Origin: Scleromitrula shiraiana
Taxonomy: Eukaryota; Ascomycota; Leotiomycetes; Helotiales; Sclerotiniaceae
Assembly (NCBI GenBank): GCA_028455995.1
Contig: JABELC010000002.1
Location: 2,666,001-2,730,000 of the forward strand
Length of the DNA: 64,000 bases
Reading direction: 5' to 3'
Shown here: piece by piece, positions 47,355 to 59,524 of the stretch
Layout of the letters: the number at the start of each line of letters is the position of its first letter
Position numbering within the stretch: the first letter of the stretch is position 1
Position numbers and translations under genes: made by a program
The notes under the pieces: generated by a model
Told to the model about the DNA's origin: nothing
The model's database searches: none
Seen by the model: the letters and a program-made list of their open reading frames with translations, nothing else

Positions 47355-48347
47355 CTCGATCCCCAGGCCCAGGCCAGTCCCTTTTATAACCTAAAGCCCG
47401 CCTTGTGCGCTCGTTTCGCACCAAAATTCGTGGGGACAATGGGCATTTGTTGATTCTCGTAGGCGCAAAATATGTCGAGTGGGCGGCAAAGACAACGAGG
47501 CCTTAATTTTTTTGGGGGAAGACCCCAAAGTTCAATTGAATGCACCCCTCTCCTTGCGCAATCCGTATTAGACAAATTCTATGAAGCACAATAGATTCTT
47601 CAACCTTCAAAAGAAGATTCTAAGCACTTTTATGATGTTTCTGTGCAAGATTGTCGCGTGAGTGGAACGTAGGACATTGAGATCATGAGCAACTGGAGGA
47701 TTTCTTGACAAATAGAGCTTCCAACCGTGCCAACTTAGATCTCGGTTCTGTACGCGGTCGATGCTAGCTGATAAGGCCGCATTTAAGGCTACAATCATTT
47801 ATTGGAAAACGCGGGCTGCTTTAATATAAATGTCATGCTGGTTTTATCACTCGTCATAGCTTCCAGGCTTCTTGGCGGATTTCTAATGGCTTCAACATTC
47901 ATCCAATCTAGAAGTGATAATTATTATATTCATTAAGTCTCAACCATATTTTAGGATGAAGATTTGACTCAGCAATTCAATACTGAGGATCCACTCTGTA
48001 ATTAATTCATCCATAAGAGTGAGAACACTCTTCACTCATCAACTTGAGTACGAGTGTTCAAAAGAAACCATAATCCTAGACATCAACATGTAAGCTCCTG
48101 AAGGCTGTAAGGTACGGGGTCTAGCCAGATCTTATTAAGACGCAGAAGAATATGTATGTGCTGTCCTGTTAACAAAACATAACCCCCAACTTTCCCTGTT
48201 GATTTGGGAGATGATTAGTAAAGGAAGAACTGTCAGATCGTGTATATTTTCCTTGATATGGAAAATAAATATAAACAGACCAGTAAAGTAACGCAATAAG
48301 AGTAGCATTAGGTTTCCTGATTAATTTTCATATTATCATACACCTCC
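47355..48347. other. Intergenic segment upstream of striatin
   Basis: About 1 kb without a gene, between the striatin 5' end and the RAD14 3' end. Confidence 0.5.
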
Positions 48348-49585
48348 TCAAAACTCTAACTCCTCAACCTCCATCCCACAATCCACGCATGTTTTTACAC
48401 TCATCCCATCTTCATTTTCCACTGTCTGCCCCCATTCATGCTCATGTTTTCCGTTACCAATAGCATCACCAAATTTGCCTCCTTTCCCATCACCTCTCAA
48501 ACTCCTCGTGTATGCCTCCGTCCTCGTCTTCTTCTTCAATTCTTTCAGTTTACTCTTGAACTTATCCTCTTTTCTTTTCTTCTTTTCCGTTTCTCTCTTT
48601 TCGAATTCCGCATCTAATGCTTCTGCACTTCCCCATTTAGTAGTAAATGCATATTCTTCCACTTGGCACCGTAAAAACAACATCATATCATGCCAATGTG
48701 ACTTATGCGGATTTGGTTTATTGAGATGTGGTAAAAGTTCCGGATCTTTCAGCTCCGCTATAAAAGCATATTAGTCCATGACCACATAGTGCTGCGAATT
48801 CAAAGAACTCACGATCAGTAATAAGATAATCCTCTTTCGCCTCCGTCTTGGTTAATAAACTGTATTTATCCGGAAACTTTTCTTTGCACCCATTGCAAAC
48901 CTTACATTTAAAAACTTCCTCCCACATGAAATCTATCTCCATACTCCCACATTCCCTGCATTTCATATTGCCTCTCCCTAATACACTCAATCCAGGCTCG
49001 AACGGCCCTTCCTTTCGATTCCTTAACCCTTTTAGCAATTGGTGCCTCTCCCATTCTTTAAGCGTCATATGCGCTGGTTTCTCTCCTTCTTTAGACGCAT
49101 GTAGTGCTTTGTTGAATGGATCGTCATCCGCAGTCAGAAAACCACCCTTAGTATCCGTCATCTTACTGAAATCATGATCTACATATTTGCGAAACTTCCG
49201 CGCAGCCTGTGTCATTGTATCATCTGATCGCCCATCTTTAGTAGTTTGCCGCGCATCGCGAGATGTGGCAGGAATGGCGGAGGTGGATATAGAGGAGTGA
49301 CTGCGCTTTTGCCCTGGGCTGGATACATTTGGGGTTGCGATAAAGCCAGACGGTGTCCGAAGTGTAGCATTTTCAGATGCACATTCGCGTGCTAGAAATT
49401 GCTCTCGGAGAGCTTTGGCCTTGAGTCGGTTCTCTTCCTATGCAGTAAGGTCAGTGGGGGTGAGAGATACTCGGAACAGAAAGCTGCCTAAGACTGACTA
49501 TTCTTCTTGCAACATCTGGTGTTGGCGGTGATACGGGTTTTGATTCTGTAGCAGAAGACGGTGGTGGTGTCTTTGATCGCTCCAT
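48348..49585 (-). CDS. RAD14: Rad14/XPA nucleotide excision repair protein
   Basis: A 373-aa damage-verification factor of nucleotide excision repair. Three exons: 49585-49499, 49437-48813 and 48757-48348. The zinc finger has C189-x2-C192, then C210-x2-C213 with the family's 17-residue spacing (KCRECGSMEIDFMWEEVF then CNGC). Next come the XPA core motifs FPDKYSLLTKTEAKEDYLIT and, across the second intron, LKDPELLPHLNKPNPHKSHW, MLFLRCQVEEYAF and KWGSAEALDAEFEKRE. A Lys-rich helix follows and the protein ends with an extra Cys pair (VKTCVDCGMEVEELEF), as in many filamentous fungi. The start MERSKTPPPSS is in frame with exon 2 through a GTCAGT donor. Confidence 0.95.
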
Positions 49586-49999
49586 AATATCAAATTTAAT
49601 AGAAGCAAAAATAGCGAAAGGATTAAAATGTCAAAGTTGTTTTGTGAGAAGGCAAGGCTGAAGGTGGCGAGAGTTTGATATTCATGCAGCCTCGGTATCT
49701 TAAATGCGCTAAGGCTGGCCGTACGAACACTTATTAGGCAGCATTCCAAAGGTAATAGTGAAGTAGACAACAATCTAATCGCAAGAAAGTTCAGAGAAGA
49801 CATATCACGTCGTATTGGGATAAATCGTAGAGTAGCAATGTTCGATTAATTTTGTTCACAGCCGCTCATCTCTATGATACAAAGACCCAATCTCATCCTC
49901 GATTTTTGACCATCCTCAGTATTAACTGCCAAAAAGTCTCCGTTTTACCCACTGCCCTTCTAAACCAGAACGTTATTTGTATAAAGCTAACGCTTGAAT
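49586..49999. other. Intergenic segment, RAD14 promoter side
   Basis: About 410 bases between the RAD14 start and the PHO88 stop; nothing else recognised. Confidence 0.5.
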
Positions 50000-50718
50000 C
50001 TATTCGTCCTTAACGCCACCACGGCCAGCCTTCTCGGCGGCCTCAATGCTCTTCTTGTCCTGTGTTGGAGCAGCACCACCTTGAAGTCCGCTCATCAATC
50101 CTGCTGGGGCCTTGAAAGGTCGCTTGAGGTCACCAATTGCTGGCTTTCCAAAAAGATGGATCTTAACCTCACTACCCTCGAATGCGCCCTTAAGTGGGAT
50201 GATAGATTGGATCATGAGAGGGTTGGTGTATTTGAAGTACAAGTGCATAACAGCCATCATTCCAACTCCCATCAATTGTGCCTTGTACAAAGCCTTCATC
50301 TGATCGCTGTCGTATTTGTGGACTGTGGTAGTGATGGGCTTTGGTTCTTCAGCGGATCCCATTTGGGGTTGCTCGATGTATTTGAGAGTGGTCATATCTG
50401 GGAGGGGAGATGATTGTTAGTTCTTACTGCCGTGACATAATTAATGAGATAGACCACAAACCCTTCTTCTTGTTGATCAAATATTGAGTATAGGCGTAAA
50501 CGGAGGCAATGATGATGTTCGATAATATATAAATTCCGCGAACAATCATCAAAACATTAGGATCCTCAAGAGGAACACGTTTGGATACCTGCATCATCCC
50601 AAGGATGATGATCAGGTTGGTACTATGCATAAAGTCAGTAAGAAGGAACATTGATCAATGTATTGGGTGGTATTCCAGATGTTCCGGGGATTCCATACAC
50701 TTGAGGACTGAGAGCCAT
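50000..50718 (-). CDS. PHO88: Pho88/Snd3 ER membrane protein
   Basis: A 192-aa ER membrane protein of the Pho88 family, first linked to phosphate transport and later identified as Snd3, part of the SRP-independent ER targeting route. Three exons: 50718-50699 (only MALSPQ and two bases), 50622-50462 and 50397-50000. The spliced text MALSPQ-VTNLIIILGMMQVS, then LMIVRGIYILSNIIIASVYA, INKKKDMTTLKYIEQPQMGS and LMGVGMMAVMHLYFKYTNPL matches the family end to end, finishing with KGAFEGSEVKIHLFGKPA and an Ala/Gly/Lys tail. Two membrane segments are visible. Without the tiny first exon the N-terminus would be lost. Confidence 0.95.
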
Positions 50719-51617
50719 TTTCTATAATTGTAAATAAATTCTAGGAAGAGGAAGAATTTGAAGGTAAGGTCGTGACTGAATGCGACCAAGTAGAAGTAGA
50801 TGGGGAGGATTGTTGAGTAAATTTATTGAATTGTGAATCTCCCTAAATTTTCAAGCTCCAAGAAATTAAATGGAAGACAATGGTTTCAATCAGAAAAGTT
50901 GCGGGCTACAGCCCCATGCACTTGTACCCAAAAAAGCCTAGGCCACTAGAAACGTGGCTGAGGACAGATTTCCCCGCCATCATCTATTAGGCCTTTTTAC
51001 AATAAGGGTAATTGTCGGTTATGTCTACAGTACATAGTACTTCGATAGCAAACAATGATCAAAATGTCTACGGAGGATGTTGCATATGCTATCAATGCTA
51101 TATATTATCTCAATGATTCACTATTTATCACCTTGCAGCAGCAATAAGCGTGTTAGTCGCAATGACTATAGTAACTCCATTGCTACATGTAAACGCATTG
51201 ACAAACTATTGGTCTATGGTAAAGAGCGGTCGACTCTTCCGTGCTCGATTTGTTTTGCGATTGTCTTGTAGGCTATAAGTTGAACTTGCATCTTTTGGCC
51301 CCAACAAAGATAATATCAATCATTTGTTCCCAGTGCTGGGGACTGATGGGGTCTTCTTTGACCTCTATGAATTCACATCAATTGTCTATGGTCTCGTGCA
51401 GAACTACCCAGGTAGTAATGTAGAGACATTTCCATTGACGATGGCACTGTATCTAGAAAGTACTGCATCATTTTTCTCTAGTTTACAAATAAGATTGCTA
51501 CCTCTTTTTCAAGCTACCTCTAAGTGGAGTTAAAATAATACCACAGAATAAAACACCCCAAATGTACTAATTTGTTGGAACACATTACATACATGGTTCG
51601 ACTCAAATGGACGAAAC
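50719..51617. other. Intergenic segment upstream of PHO88
   Basis: 900 bases with no supported gene. Small open frames on the plus strand show no family resemblance. Confidence 0.5.
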
Positions 51618-52658
51618 TCATGCTACTACTATCCCACCATCACGAAACTCCTCATGCCAGCTGGCTTTCCCTCGTCTTCTCATCTTTCGTTCGCTTTCTG
51701 GCGTTTTCAATGATTCGACATCCGACTCCACCACCGTCTCAAATTCGCAATCGTCTTTGGGCGGCAACATTTCCGGCGAGGCCGTGTAACATAATGTAAC
51801 GCCCTCCTGTGCTCTATCGTATTCAGCACCCGAGTCCTCAAGTTCTGGAATTGTTATGATGGATTTGCGACTTCTGAAGGGATCAAAGGCTCTCCGTGGC
51901 CGTAATTGCAATTCTAGCTCCTCAATCAATCGAATGTTGTGCAAACTAGTATCATTACGTTCAGTCAACACCCCAGTCCATAAACCATTATCTTCGTCAA
52001 CACTTTTGCTTCTATTACTCTCGGGAGTAGTACCATCACTTCCAATCCAGTTGTCATTGACAATCGTGCCGTTAGTAACAATGTCCAGCCTCGTGTTGCT
52101 CCCTTTACTTCCATTTCCACTTCCAATCATACCGCTAGTATGGAATTCCAACCCAATATCATCACTCTCAATTCCATCGTCTTCTCCAACAATAACGATA
52201 GTAGCGCTCCCCAGCCTAGCCCCTGCGCTCTCTACTATATTGTTGTTCTGCTTCTCGCCGGGCGATTTTCGTGGATAAAAATAATATTCTGGTGCCCGAA
52301 AAGAGATGCCACAATCATAACATTTGTGGAATCCAGAACAATCATCAAGACTCATGCTGTTTCCACAGTTATGGCAAGGGTAATTGCTCTCGCCTATTGC
52401 TATGCCGATACCTGTCTCAGGCGTTGTGTATGCAACTTCATCATCTAAAATGATTTCTGCATGACTCATCCTGTGTAGGATGTGTACTGGCTCTTCCTCG
52501 CACGAGTCTTCCTTAGAAATTACAGCAGTGCGCTTATTAATAAACTTCTTGAAAGTCTGTGCTACATGATGGTGGCTATGGATTTTAGCTAGCAAAGAGG
52601 AAGTTCGTTTTGAGAGTCTTGAGGTGGAGATGAGAGCTCTGGCGTTGACGCCGTTCAT
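51618..52658 (-). CDS. Uncharacterised protein with a zinc-ribbon-like Cys cluster
   Basis: A single open frame of 346 aa from the first ATG (MNGVNARALISTSRLSKRTS); a seven-codon upstream extension starts with TTG and is not used. I do not recognise the family. Near residues 95-116 it has C-x2-C...C-x2-C (YPCHNCGNSMS then FHKCYDCGISFRAP), which looks like a zinc ribbon. The rest is Ser/Gly/Asp-rich and probably disordered, with a basic N-terminus (KIHSHHHVAQTFKKFINKR) and a basic patch near the C-terminus (SERKMRRRGKASWHEEF). No membrane span or signal peptide is seen. The long unbroken frame and codon use support a real gene; function is unknown. Confidence 0.68.
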   Translation of the reverse strand: MNGVNARALISTSRLSKRTSSLLAKIHSHHHVAQTFKKFINKRTAVISKEDSCEEEPVHILHRMSHAEIILDDEVAYTTPETGIGIAIGESNYPCHNCGNSMSLDDCSGFHKCYDCGISFRAPEYYFYPRKSPGEKQNNNIVESAGARLGSATIVIVGEDDGIESDDIGLEFHTSGMIGSGNGSKGSNTRLDIVTNGTIVNDNWIGSDGTTPESNRSKSVDEDNGLWTGVLTERNDTSLHNIRLIEELELQLRPRRAFDPFRSRKSIITIPELEDSGAEYDRAQEGVTLCYTASPEMLPPKDDCEFETVVESDVESLKTPESERKMRRRGKASWHEEFRDGGIVVA

Positions 52659-55131
52659 TTTCTCCTTAGAATATGGCAAAATGGATGTTATCTTATGTTG
52701 CTAATGATGAGTGGTAAGATGGAATGTGGAAGTATATGCAGAGTTCATTCATGATGAAGACAGACTTGAAAGGTATGAGTCTGGTATTTGAGATTTCTTA
52801 ATTTACTCATGAGTCAATAATCCAAAAACACAGTCAAACTTGCAATTGTGAATCATTAATATATCATGCAACTTTGCTTTTCACTATTATCTGTTGTAAT
52901 CACGACGATATCACTTCTTTCTCAAATTAGAATCTTTTGAGCATTTTCAATTACACTTGCAGTTCGATGGATATTGGCTTTTTAAACACGAGATCTTCGT
53001 ATATTACATGGCATAGATTTCTCTATTCCATTTCCAACAACCTTCCAACAACTTGACAATCATCTTGAGAATCGCTCAAACTTCACAACCGAAATAACGA
53101 GTTGAACCTGACGACCGAAAGCATGATACTTCAGAAGAATAATTCCACCTTCTTTCTCCCATTCTTTCCAAATATAACCAATTCTTCTCAATCACCCAAA
53201 CGGAAAAATAACTTGGGACATCTGAAAAGCTTGGACAAGGTTCAAAACCAGCGTGAGTGATCCATATTTTCACATGTGCATCGAACAGAAACAATGGCTT
53301 CGAGGACGGGTAGCAGTGATGAAAGAGTGTAACAAAGAGTATGCCCAAGTAAAAGTAAATAAGTTTTAGTTTTAGATATCGCGTATGTGTGAGATAAACT
53401 GGCATGTTTTTGGTGAGTCTCTTTAGGTGCGATGGCTTACTCGTGTGCTTGATGGATCATGGATGTGACATCATGGAGTAGATGATGTGATTTATTCAAA
53501 CTGATACTAAGTTGACAGTCTTCAGCGTGGTGGTTTATTTGACGTTACTGAGATAGAGACGAGGGTGATCAAGCTGGCTGATACACTCTTTTCGATGTCG
53601 AAAGAACTTTGGTTCTAGTCGCTTTTAGATTTCTCTAACTGATTGCACTTCCCGCACTGTTTTATAGATTTCCATTCCTCAGTGATACGACCGCAAATTG
53701 ACCAGCAAATCGAAGCAATCACACACTTTTGGGGAGAGGGCATTTCTTCCCAACATATCTTGCATCTCTGGCATGTGGTATAAGTTTTAGTACACATTGT
53801 TTATCGTTGAGATCTGTTGTGTTGGAATAATGATGGTAGTGTTTCGAGGAGTTCATTGTAGGAAGAGGATTTCACAGGATTTATTGCGCCTTTTGAAGAC
53901 AATATCAAGATGGTAATCCGTAGTATGACACAGCATATAACATGTTGCGCAACGCGACCATTGACAGATTTGGTCTTCAACACTTGCTCAACGGTGTCTC
54001 TATGGGCTGACTCTAAGCCTTCTAGTGAATCATCTTTCGAATCTCTCAGCCAACTCCATCGAAATAGTGAATGAAAAGATGACCTATTTTCGAAAAAACG
54101 AATCCGAATCCTAGACGAAGCATCCAAGAATATTCAGCTGTCACAGATCAACCCTTCTATCATCCACCCCGCATGTCATTCATCATCTTGGGAGTCACAC
54201 CCACCACGAGTCTGGCTCCAAACCGAGAAGTACTTCCGTTCCGAATCTCGCTTGAATTCATCCAGCTCTATCTGAAAAAGAAAAACTATATATTTTACCT
54301 TCAATGTAGAGCTCAAAATAATATCGCAAACGGAGCGGAAAAAGAGTTCCGCTTAGGTGAGAATTGCGTCGTGGTCAGATTTGGTCGAAAAAATATCACT
54401 TTACACCTGGTGTTTTCTTATGTAATCTCTAATCTGGGGGAGAGCTTAAATTCTCCCTTTCTTTTTTATAAAACTACGCTTTATTCTATAAGGACCTTAC
54501 TACTGTATTTAGACATGATAAGTTCTGTGAATTAATGTTTACTTAGCAATTTTATCATTAATATTATTACTATTTAGGCCTATTAGAGTCAATTAATGGT
54601 ATCTTGGAGGTTTATTCTTTGTAACTATAGTTAGTCAACAAGTTTTCACTGCAAGTATAGTATGATTCATTTATGTGGTCGTCTACTCATAGATACTCTT
54701 TTGAGTATCGACTCAAATAATTTTCATACCTCTACGAATCAGATTCTGATATTCTAACCTATCAGAGCTACGTTTATGTTGAATCATAGTTATCGAGTTA
54801 TTTACTTCTATATCAGTCATAATCGGATTCGTACATTATATATACTTCTTGAGTTTCACCTATCACATTCATTGAACCATATTCTTTAAGTACTACATCA
54901 AGAATCTTCTTCACAATCATACTTTCTTCATACAGGTCGGCAAAGCAACAGTTGCACCATTTTCTTAAACCTTTCGATTGGTTAGAACACTTCTCAACAT
55001 GCACGACTCCTTCAAATCAATCATAAGAGATGAGGGTGATGCATCTCGTTTCTCTACAGGTGATAAATTCCCAAAATTTTGATTGAAAGTTCTAACGTTA
55101 GCATGTAGACTCCAATAATCCATATTCAAGC
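52659..55131. other. Gene-poor interval with one possible small gene
   Basis: 2.5 kb, AT-rich toward the right end. Apart from the small Cys-rich frame annotated separately, I see no gene. The stretch near 54330-54540 has a promoter-like TATA and T-rich texture that could be old retroelement sequence, but nothing proves it. Confidence 0.45.
53615..53797 (-). CDS. Possible small Cys-rich protein
   Basis: A 60-aa frame with ATG, MCTKTYTTCQRCKICWEEMP, and nine cysteines in total, including C-x2-C pairs (CQRCKIC, CGKC). The density and spacing of Cys suggest a metal-binding or small fungal Cys-rich peptide. There is no signal peptide. It stands alone in a gene-poor interval, and a chance frame cannot be excluded. 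Confidence 0.35.
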   Translation of the reverse strand: MCTKTYTTCQRCKICWEEMPSPQKCVIASICWSICGRITEEWKSIKQCGKCNQLEKSKSD

Positions 55132-57085
55132 ATGCAAGATGAAGCATCTCAGCACTCCGACTTCGATGAAGTAACAATGGCTTTGCAGAATACAACCTCT
55201 ATACATGACACAACAATCGCATTGTCGATCGAACCACAACATGTTATATATAAAGATATGTTTTCTTCTTCTCTCCCATTAGAGCTGCGAACCGAAATAT
55301 ACAAGCTACTCCTCATAAATCCGATGCTGGGAATGACGGGATCGACTCGTTCCTTCAATCTCGATCCGCCATTTTGAAAAGAGGGGCTTCAACTGCACCC
55401 TGCCATTCTCAGAGTTTCGAAAGCAATCTACGCAGAGGCATCTGAGGTGCTTTATCCTCAAACTTTTATGCTCACCTGCGCAATAGCATTTCGGGATTTA
55501 ATCCACATTGATCACTATGATAACTTTTCTTCCCTGCATCCGTTTCCTGGTTCACATATTACAAGAAGAACATTTGAAGCTATGCCTCAGCAAATTCATT
55601 ATGTCAATGTAAAAGACTTTGCAGCAGTAAAACAAATTCGTCACTGGAAAAGTGTTGTGGATCACATGGAATGCGTCTCAAATCAAAGGGCTTTTAACAA
55701 TTTCTGCAGGTTGATTTGTGATTCGCCCCCAAAGAGCTTAGAGATACTTTTTTCTGGACCGCTCCCCCTTATTTCGCTATAATATTCGGCCTCGAGCATG
55801 TGATACTCTACGTAGTCTTACGACATTGAGAAATGTAGGATGTCTCACATATCAGACCGTGGACCCCAAACGAGTCAATTTACACTGCAACGGCGAGACA
55901 GCTCATGTCTCCACCTCATATTTACCACATGTCACACAAAAAGGAGCATAGCCAAGAACTTGTTGATTGATCTGTTTAGAGGGGGAGCGAAGCTCTTTTT
56001 ATATATACTACGATATGATGCTAAGGGTGCGGAGCACTCTAGGTCATATCCAGTTGATCACCTGAGGATGATCATGTGATCACTTGATTCATTCTTTTGT
56101 GACACCACAAAGGTACCTAAAGAAAACGCTGAAGACTTTAGTGGAGAGCGATCGTCCGGTTGAGAGGTAAGTGCACGCATCTCTACAGGAAAATAAACCG
56201 TTCTTTCTTATAAAGGAAATAGATGGCCGATACTACATATATGGCCATTAATTCATCTATGAAGGATTTTTATAATGCAAACCTGTACACAATTTTGGGC
56301 ATTATTTGGTATAGTTTACTAACTTATTATGAAATAGGCTGTTCAAGATGCATGATTTGCTGATCAATTTCGCACAATCTTTTGAGAGATACCAACCATT
56401 CAAGAAATCTATGACCGATATAGCATTCTATGGAGGTCTTCGCTTTTTAGAAGCAAAATACGAAGAAGAAGAGGATTATTACGAGTATTATAACCCTTAC
56501 ACCTTGCACAGGCACTTCGTCGAGGAGACGCTTTCGAAAGCATATTATTCCATGCATGAACTCACGAATGCAGAGTTTAAGCGCTGTCGTAGAGAAATTG
56601 TCAAATATTTTCAGAATCAGTACAATCGTATAAATGTGGCATCACAATGTTTGAATCTCTTAAACAAAGAAGAAAAGACTGAAGGCCATGTTCTTGATCC
56701 ATATTTGACTAGCATGATGGAATCAAGCAGTCTTGACGTTGTTGAAAAGCTCAGGCATGCTATTATGGAGCTCATGATGCTACTTCATAAGTATGCAGAT
56801 GCCTTTGGGGGAGATCAAAGCTTTGCAACAGAATTGGAATTCTGTATGCAGAGAAAGAGGTTCAACGACCTGTACTCAACATGGTCTAGAGAAATCATGC
56901 TACGAGAGTTGGATGACATAACCAGATCGGTCTTTGAAAACGTGAATGATCCAACAATAAGGCTTGACATGGAAGTATTGACAAAGACTTTTCGGGAGAC
57001 TTTTTCTAAGGTTGTGGATGATATGGACACCCAGTTCTTCTCTATTCGAAAGGCATGGGATACATTGTTTGATGAAGATGTATAA
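55132..57085 (+). pseudogene. Broken paralog of the F-box-like/2EXR family (copy 1)
   Basis: This is a plus-strand copy of the two intact minus-strand genes to its right. Exon 1 reads SSSLPLELRTEIYKLLLINP, then meets an in-frame TGA at 55375-55377, then resumes in the same frame: HPAILRVSKAIYAEASEVLY. After LEILFSGPL a TAA at 55780 and a frame change follow; TLRSLTTLRNVGCL and YLKKTLKTLVESDRPVER lie in the second frame, with another stop between them. The donor (56167) and acceptor (56337) are kept, but the intron is 171 bp against 52-53 bp in the paralogs. Exon 2 is intact: LFKMHDLLINFAQSFERYQP to WDTLFDEDV. Three breaks in exon 1 argue for a true pseudogene. Confidence 0.78.
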
Positions 57086-57929
57086 GGAGAGAGACGGTGC
57101 GATATTGACTATGGAAAAGTGGCGTCGTATGATATGGTAGACTGGACAGTGCGAGAACCAGATATAAGAATTGAGAATCGACCATAATTGCTGGGACTCT
57201 CATACCCTATCTTGTCCCGTTGTTCTACCGACAATCAAACATCTCACTCGTGGACCTGGATAGGGCCTAGACCGTAAACAGATGGTTGTGAAAGGAATGG
57301 TGGAACAAATTGTCATGGAGAGTTTAATAGGGGAACAAAATCAGGTTTTAGATATTTTCTTTTTGTTGAGTGGTACTAGCAATGTTGAATCTTTTGGAGA
57401 TAATCGTATGGCAAGTATAACACATGTATAAATAATCGGCATGTAGTGTTTTATTAGCAATCAGAATCTTGACCATAAGGTGGAAGCACTAAATAAATAT
57501 GTAAGATTCCAGACATCTATATTCATCTCATAAATGCTTGAGAAAATGGCGGTGATGTTTCTTTGTTGGTCATACTCACTCTGGTGTTCTCACTCTAGAA
57601 TGCGTCAACTATGTTAGAAATAAATTAATAAACGCAAAAATCTAGTAATTATCCCAGATGCGGCACTGGCTGCAGTTTTCTTGTGATACTACATGGTAAA
57701 ATAGCTTTTTGGGCTACCCAAACATCCATACCTCCTACGGAATATGCAACCAATAGTCATCACTTCAAAATCTTTCGAGCCTACTGTAGTTTAATATTCA
57801 TAAAGTTATGGTATTATGGTATTTTATTGTTGACTTCACTAAGGAACTAACTATTAAATGATTGTAGAATTGACCTTCTATCCTAACGCCATAAACCTTC
57901 ACAGCAAAACCTAATAATGTATATCATTA
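57086..57929. other. Convergent intergenic segment between paralogs
   Basis: AT-rich, no gene. It lies between the 3' end of the broken plus-strand copy and that of its minus-strand paralog, so the pair forms an inverted arrangement. Confidence 0.5.
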
Positions 57930-59524
57930 TCAATGAACAAGGGCGACATCACAAAATCTCTCTCCGTACACATCCTGACTAAACAGTTCTCGCAGGGACT
58001 TTTGAATCTCTGCGAGTTGAACATCCATATCGTCCATCACTTGTTTGATAGTATCCTCTAGCTCTCCGTAGTCTTTCCCCTCCAACATGTTATCCAATTT
58101 CTTCAATAAAGTCTCTCGAAGCCAGCTTCCGTAAAGAATTTCAAATCTTCTCTTCTGTTGTCGGAATCTAACAATTGTGTTGTGATCTCTGCTACGCTCA
58201 AAAGCGGCTGCATATCCTTCGATCAAAACCACCAATTCGGCAATACGTTTTCCCTCGATCGGTAAAGGACAGAACTCTGTAAATTCATCATTTTGCTCTA
58301 GGTGATCTTGCAAGGATTCAATCAAACTTGCAATCGGGAAGTTTTTAACTGCCTGGGAAGCGGCTACTATTCGATCATACTGAGCCACGAGAACCCTGAC
58401 AATTTCTTGTCGTTTTTCTTTAAACTTTCGGCTGTCAAACTGCTCGCTTGCATTTCTTGCCATAAGTAGTGTGCTCTCTAACCAGTTGTGATCCATACCA
58501 GAGAATCCTAAATATCTATCGGCAAAGAAGTAGGGATTTGGTATAGGAAGCTGAAAGTAGGTCGAGGGAACAAAAAGTCTGAGCCTATGACTTGTGACTT
58601 CATAAGGGTATAATCCCATAGTAAGTTTAAATGGAATGTATCTTTCAAATGATTGTGCAAATCGAACCAAGCATTCGTTCATTTTAGATAATCTAAAGGA
58701 TACTGATTAGCAGAATTCGACATAGAGTTTTGATACGAAGCTTACCTCTCCACCGGCCTATTGCCTTCAGCTAACTGCGTCAACATACGAGTTAATGTTG
58801 GTCCAGGGCCATTCGATTGGAAAACGCCATCCATTGATAGAATATGAGTCTTGTACATTTCCCATCGGGTTGAACAATGTGGGAGTCGATTCTTAATGGC
58901 CAATGTTCCCACATTTCTCAACATTGTGAGAGGGGCAAGGAGCTCCCAAGGCTCATGAAGTCTCTCAATTTCAATAGCATGACTTTTCAAGACAATAACT
59001 TCGAATCGGTTGACGGTAGCTCCACTGGAGGAGATAGCCCTGCACAACTTGAAAAGATCCACGTTTCCTCTCGTATAGACAAAGGGATCGATGATGACTT
59101 TCCAGTTGCGAATTCTTCGTATCGCTGAGACGTCTCTTCGGAAACCAGAACCGCTTTTTTGTGATGAGCGGGTATTTCTTGTCAATGGCGATGGAAAGCT
59201 AATTGGTTCAGGTTTACTATTGTGACTCCATTCCCTTCCTAATGTGACGAAACAGTCTTGGAGCAGGCCTCCACAACAAGCAACAAAAGTTTGCGAATAA
59301 AGAACATCGGAGGCTTCTTCATATATATGGCGACATGTACGAAGAATCTCAGGTGTAAGACCATATAGAGTGTAAAACCCAAAACCGGAATCTCGAGAGA
59401 TACTTTCTTCGTTTTTCAACATAGGATTTATGAGAAGTAGTTTGTAGATTTTTATTCGAATCTCGAGGGGGAGGCGGTCGAAGAAGCAAGGCGTATGTTC
59501 ACGTGGAACCAAAGGACTCGTCAT
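57930..59524 (-). CDS. F-box-like/2EXR family protein (copy 2)
   Basis: A 513-aa protein in two exons, 59524-58746 and 58692-57930, joined through a 53-bp intron (EGNRPVER-LSKMNECLV). The N-terminus has the fungal motif FFDRLPLEIRIKIYKLLLIN, with LTPEILRTCRHIYEEASDVLY about 40 residues on, as in the 2EXR/F-box-like families that are expanded in Leotiomycetes and related fungi. The middle contains LLAPLTMLRNVGTLAI. The second exon codes a helical C-terminal region (VRFAQSFERYIPFKLTMG, MDDMDVQLAEIQKSLRELF). No membrane span is seen. The function is not known; substrate adaptors of SCF ligases are one possibility, but the F-box match is weak. Confidence 0.75.

Noticed and set aside
53076..53405. 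109-codon minus-strand frame
   Set aside because: No family resemblance, unusual composition and no supporting splice or neighbour context.
53801..54127. 108-codon minus-strand frame upstream of the small Cys-rich frame
   Set aside because: No recognisable motif; it could be chance in an AT-leaning interval and cannot be joined sensibly to the Cys-rich frame.
54173..54535. 120-codon plus-strand frame
   Set aside because: Composition looks non-coding, with T-rich and AT-rich blocks; possibly old repeat sequence.
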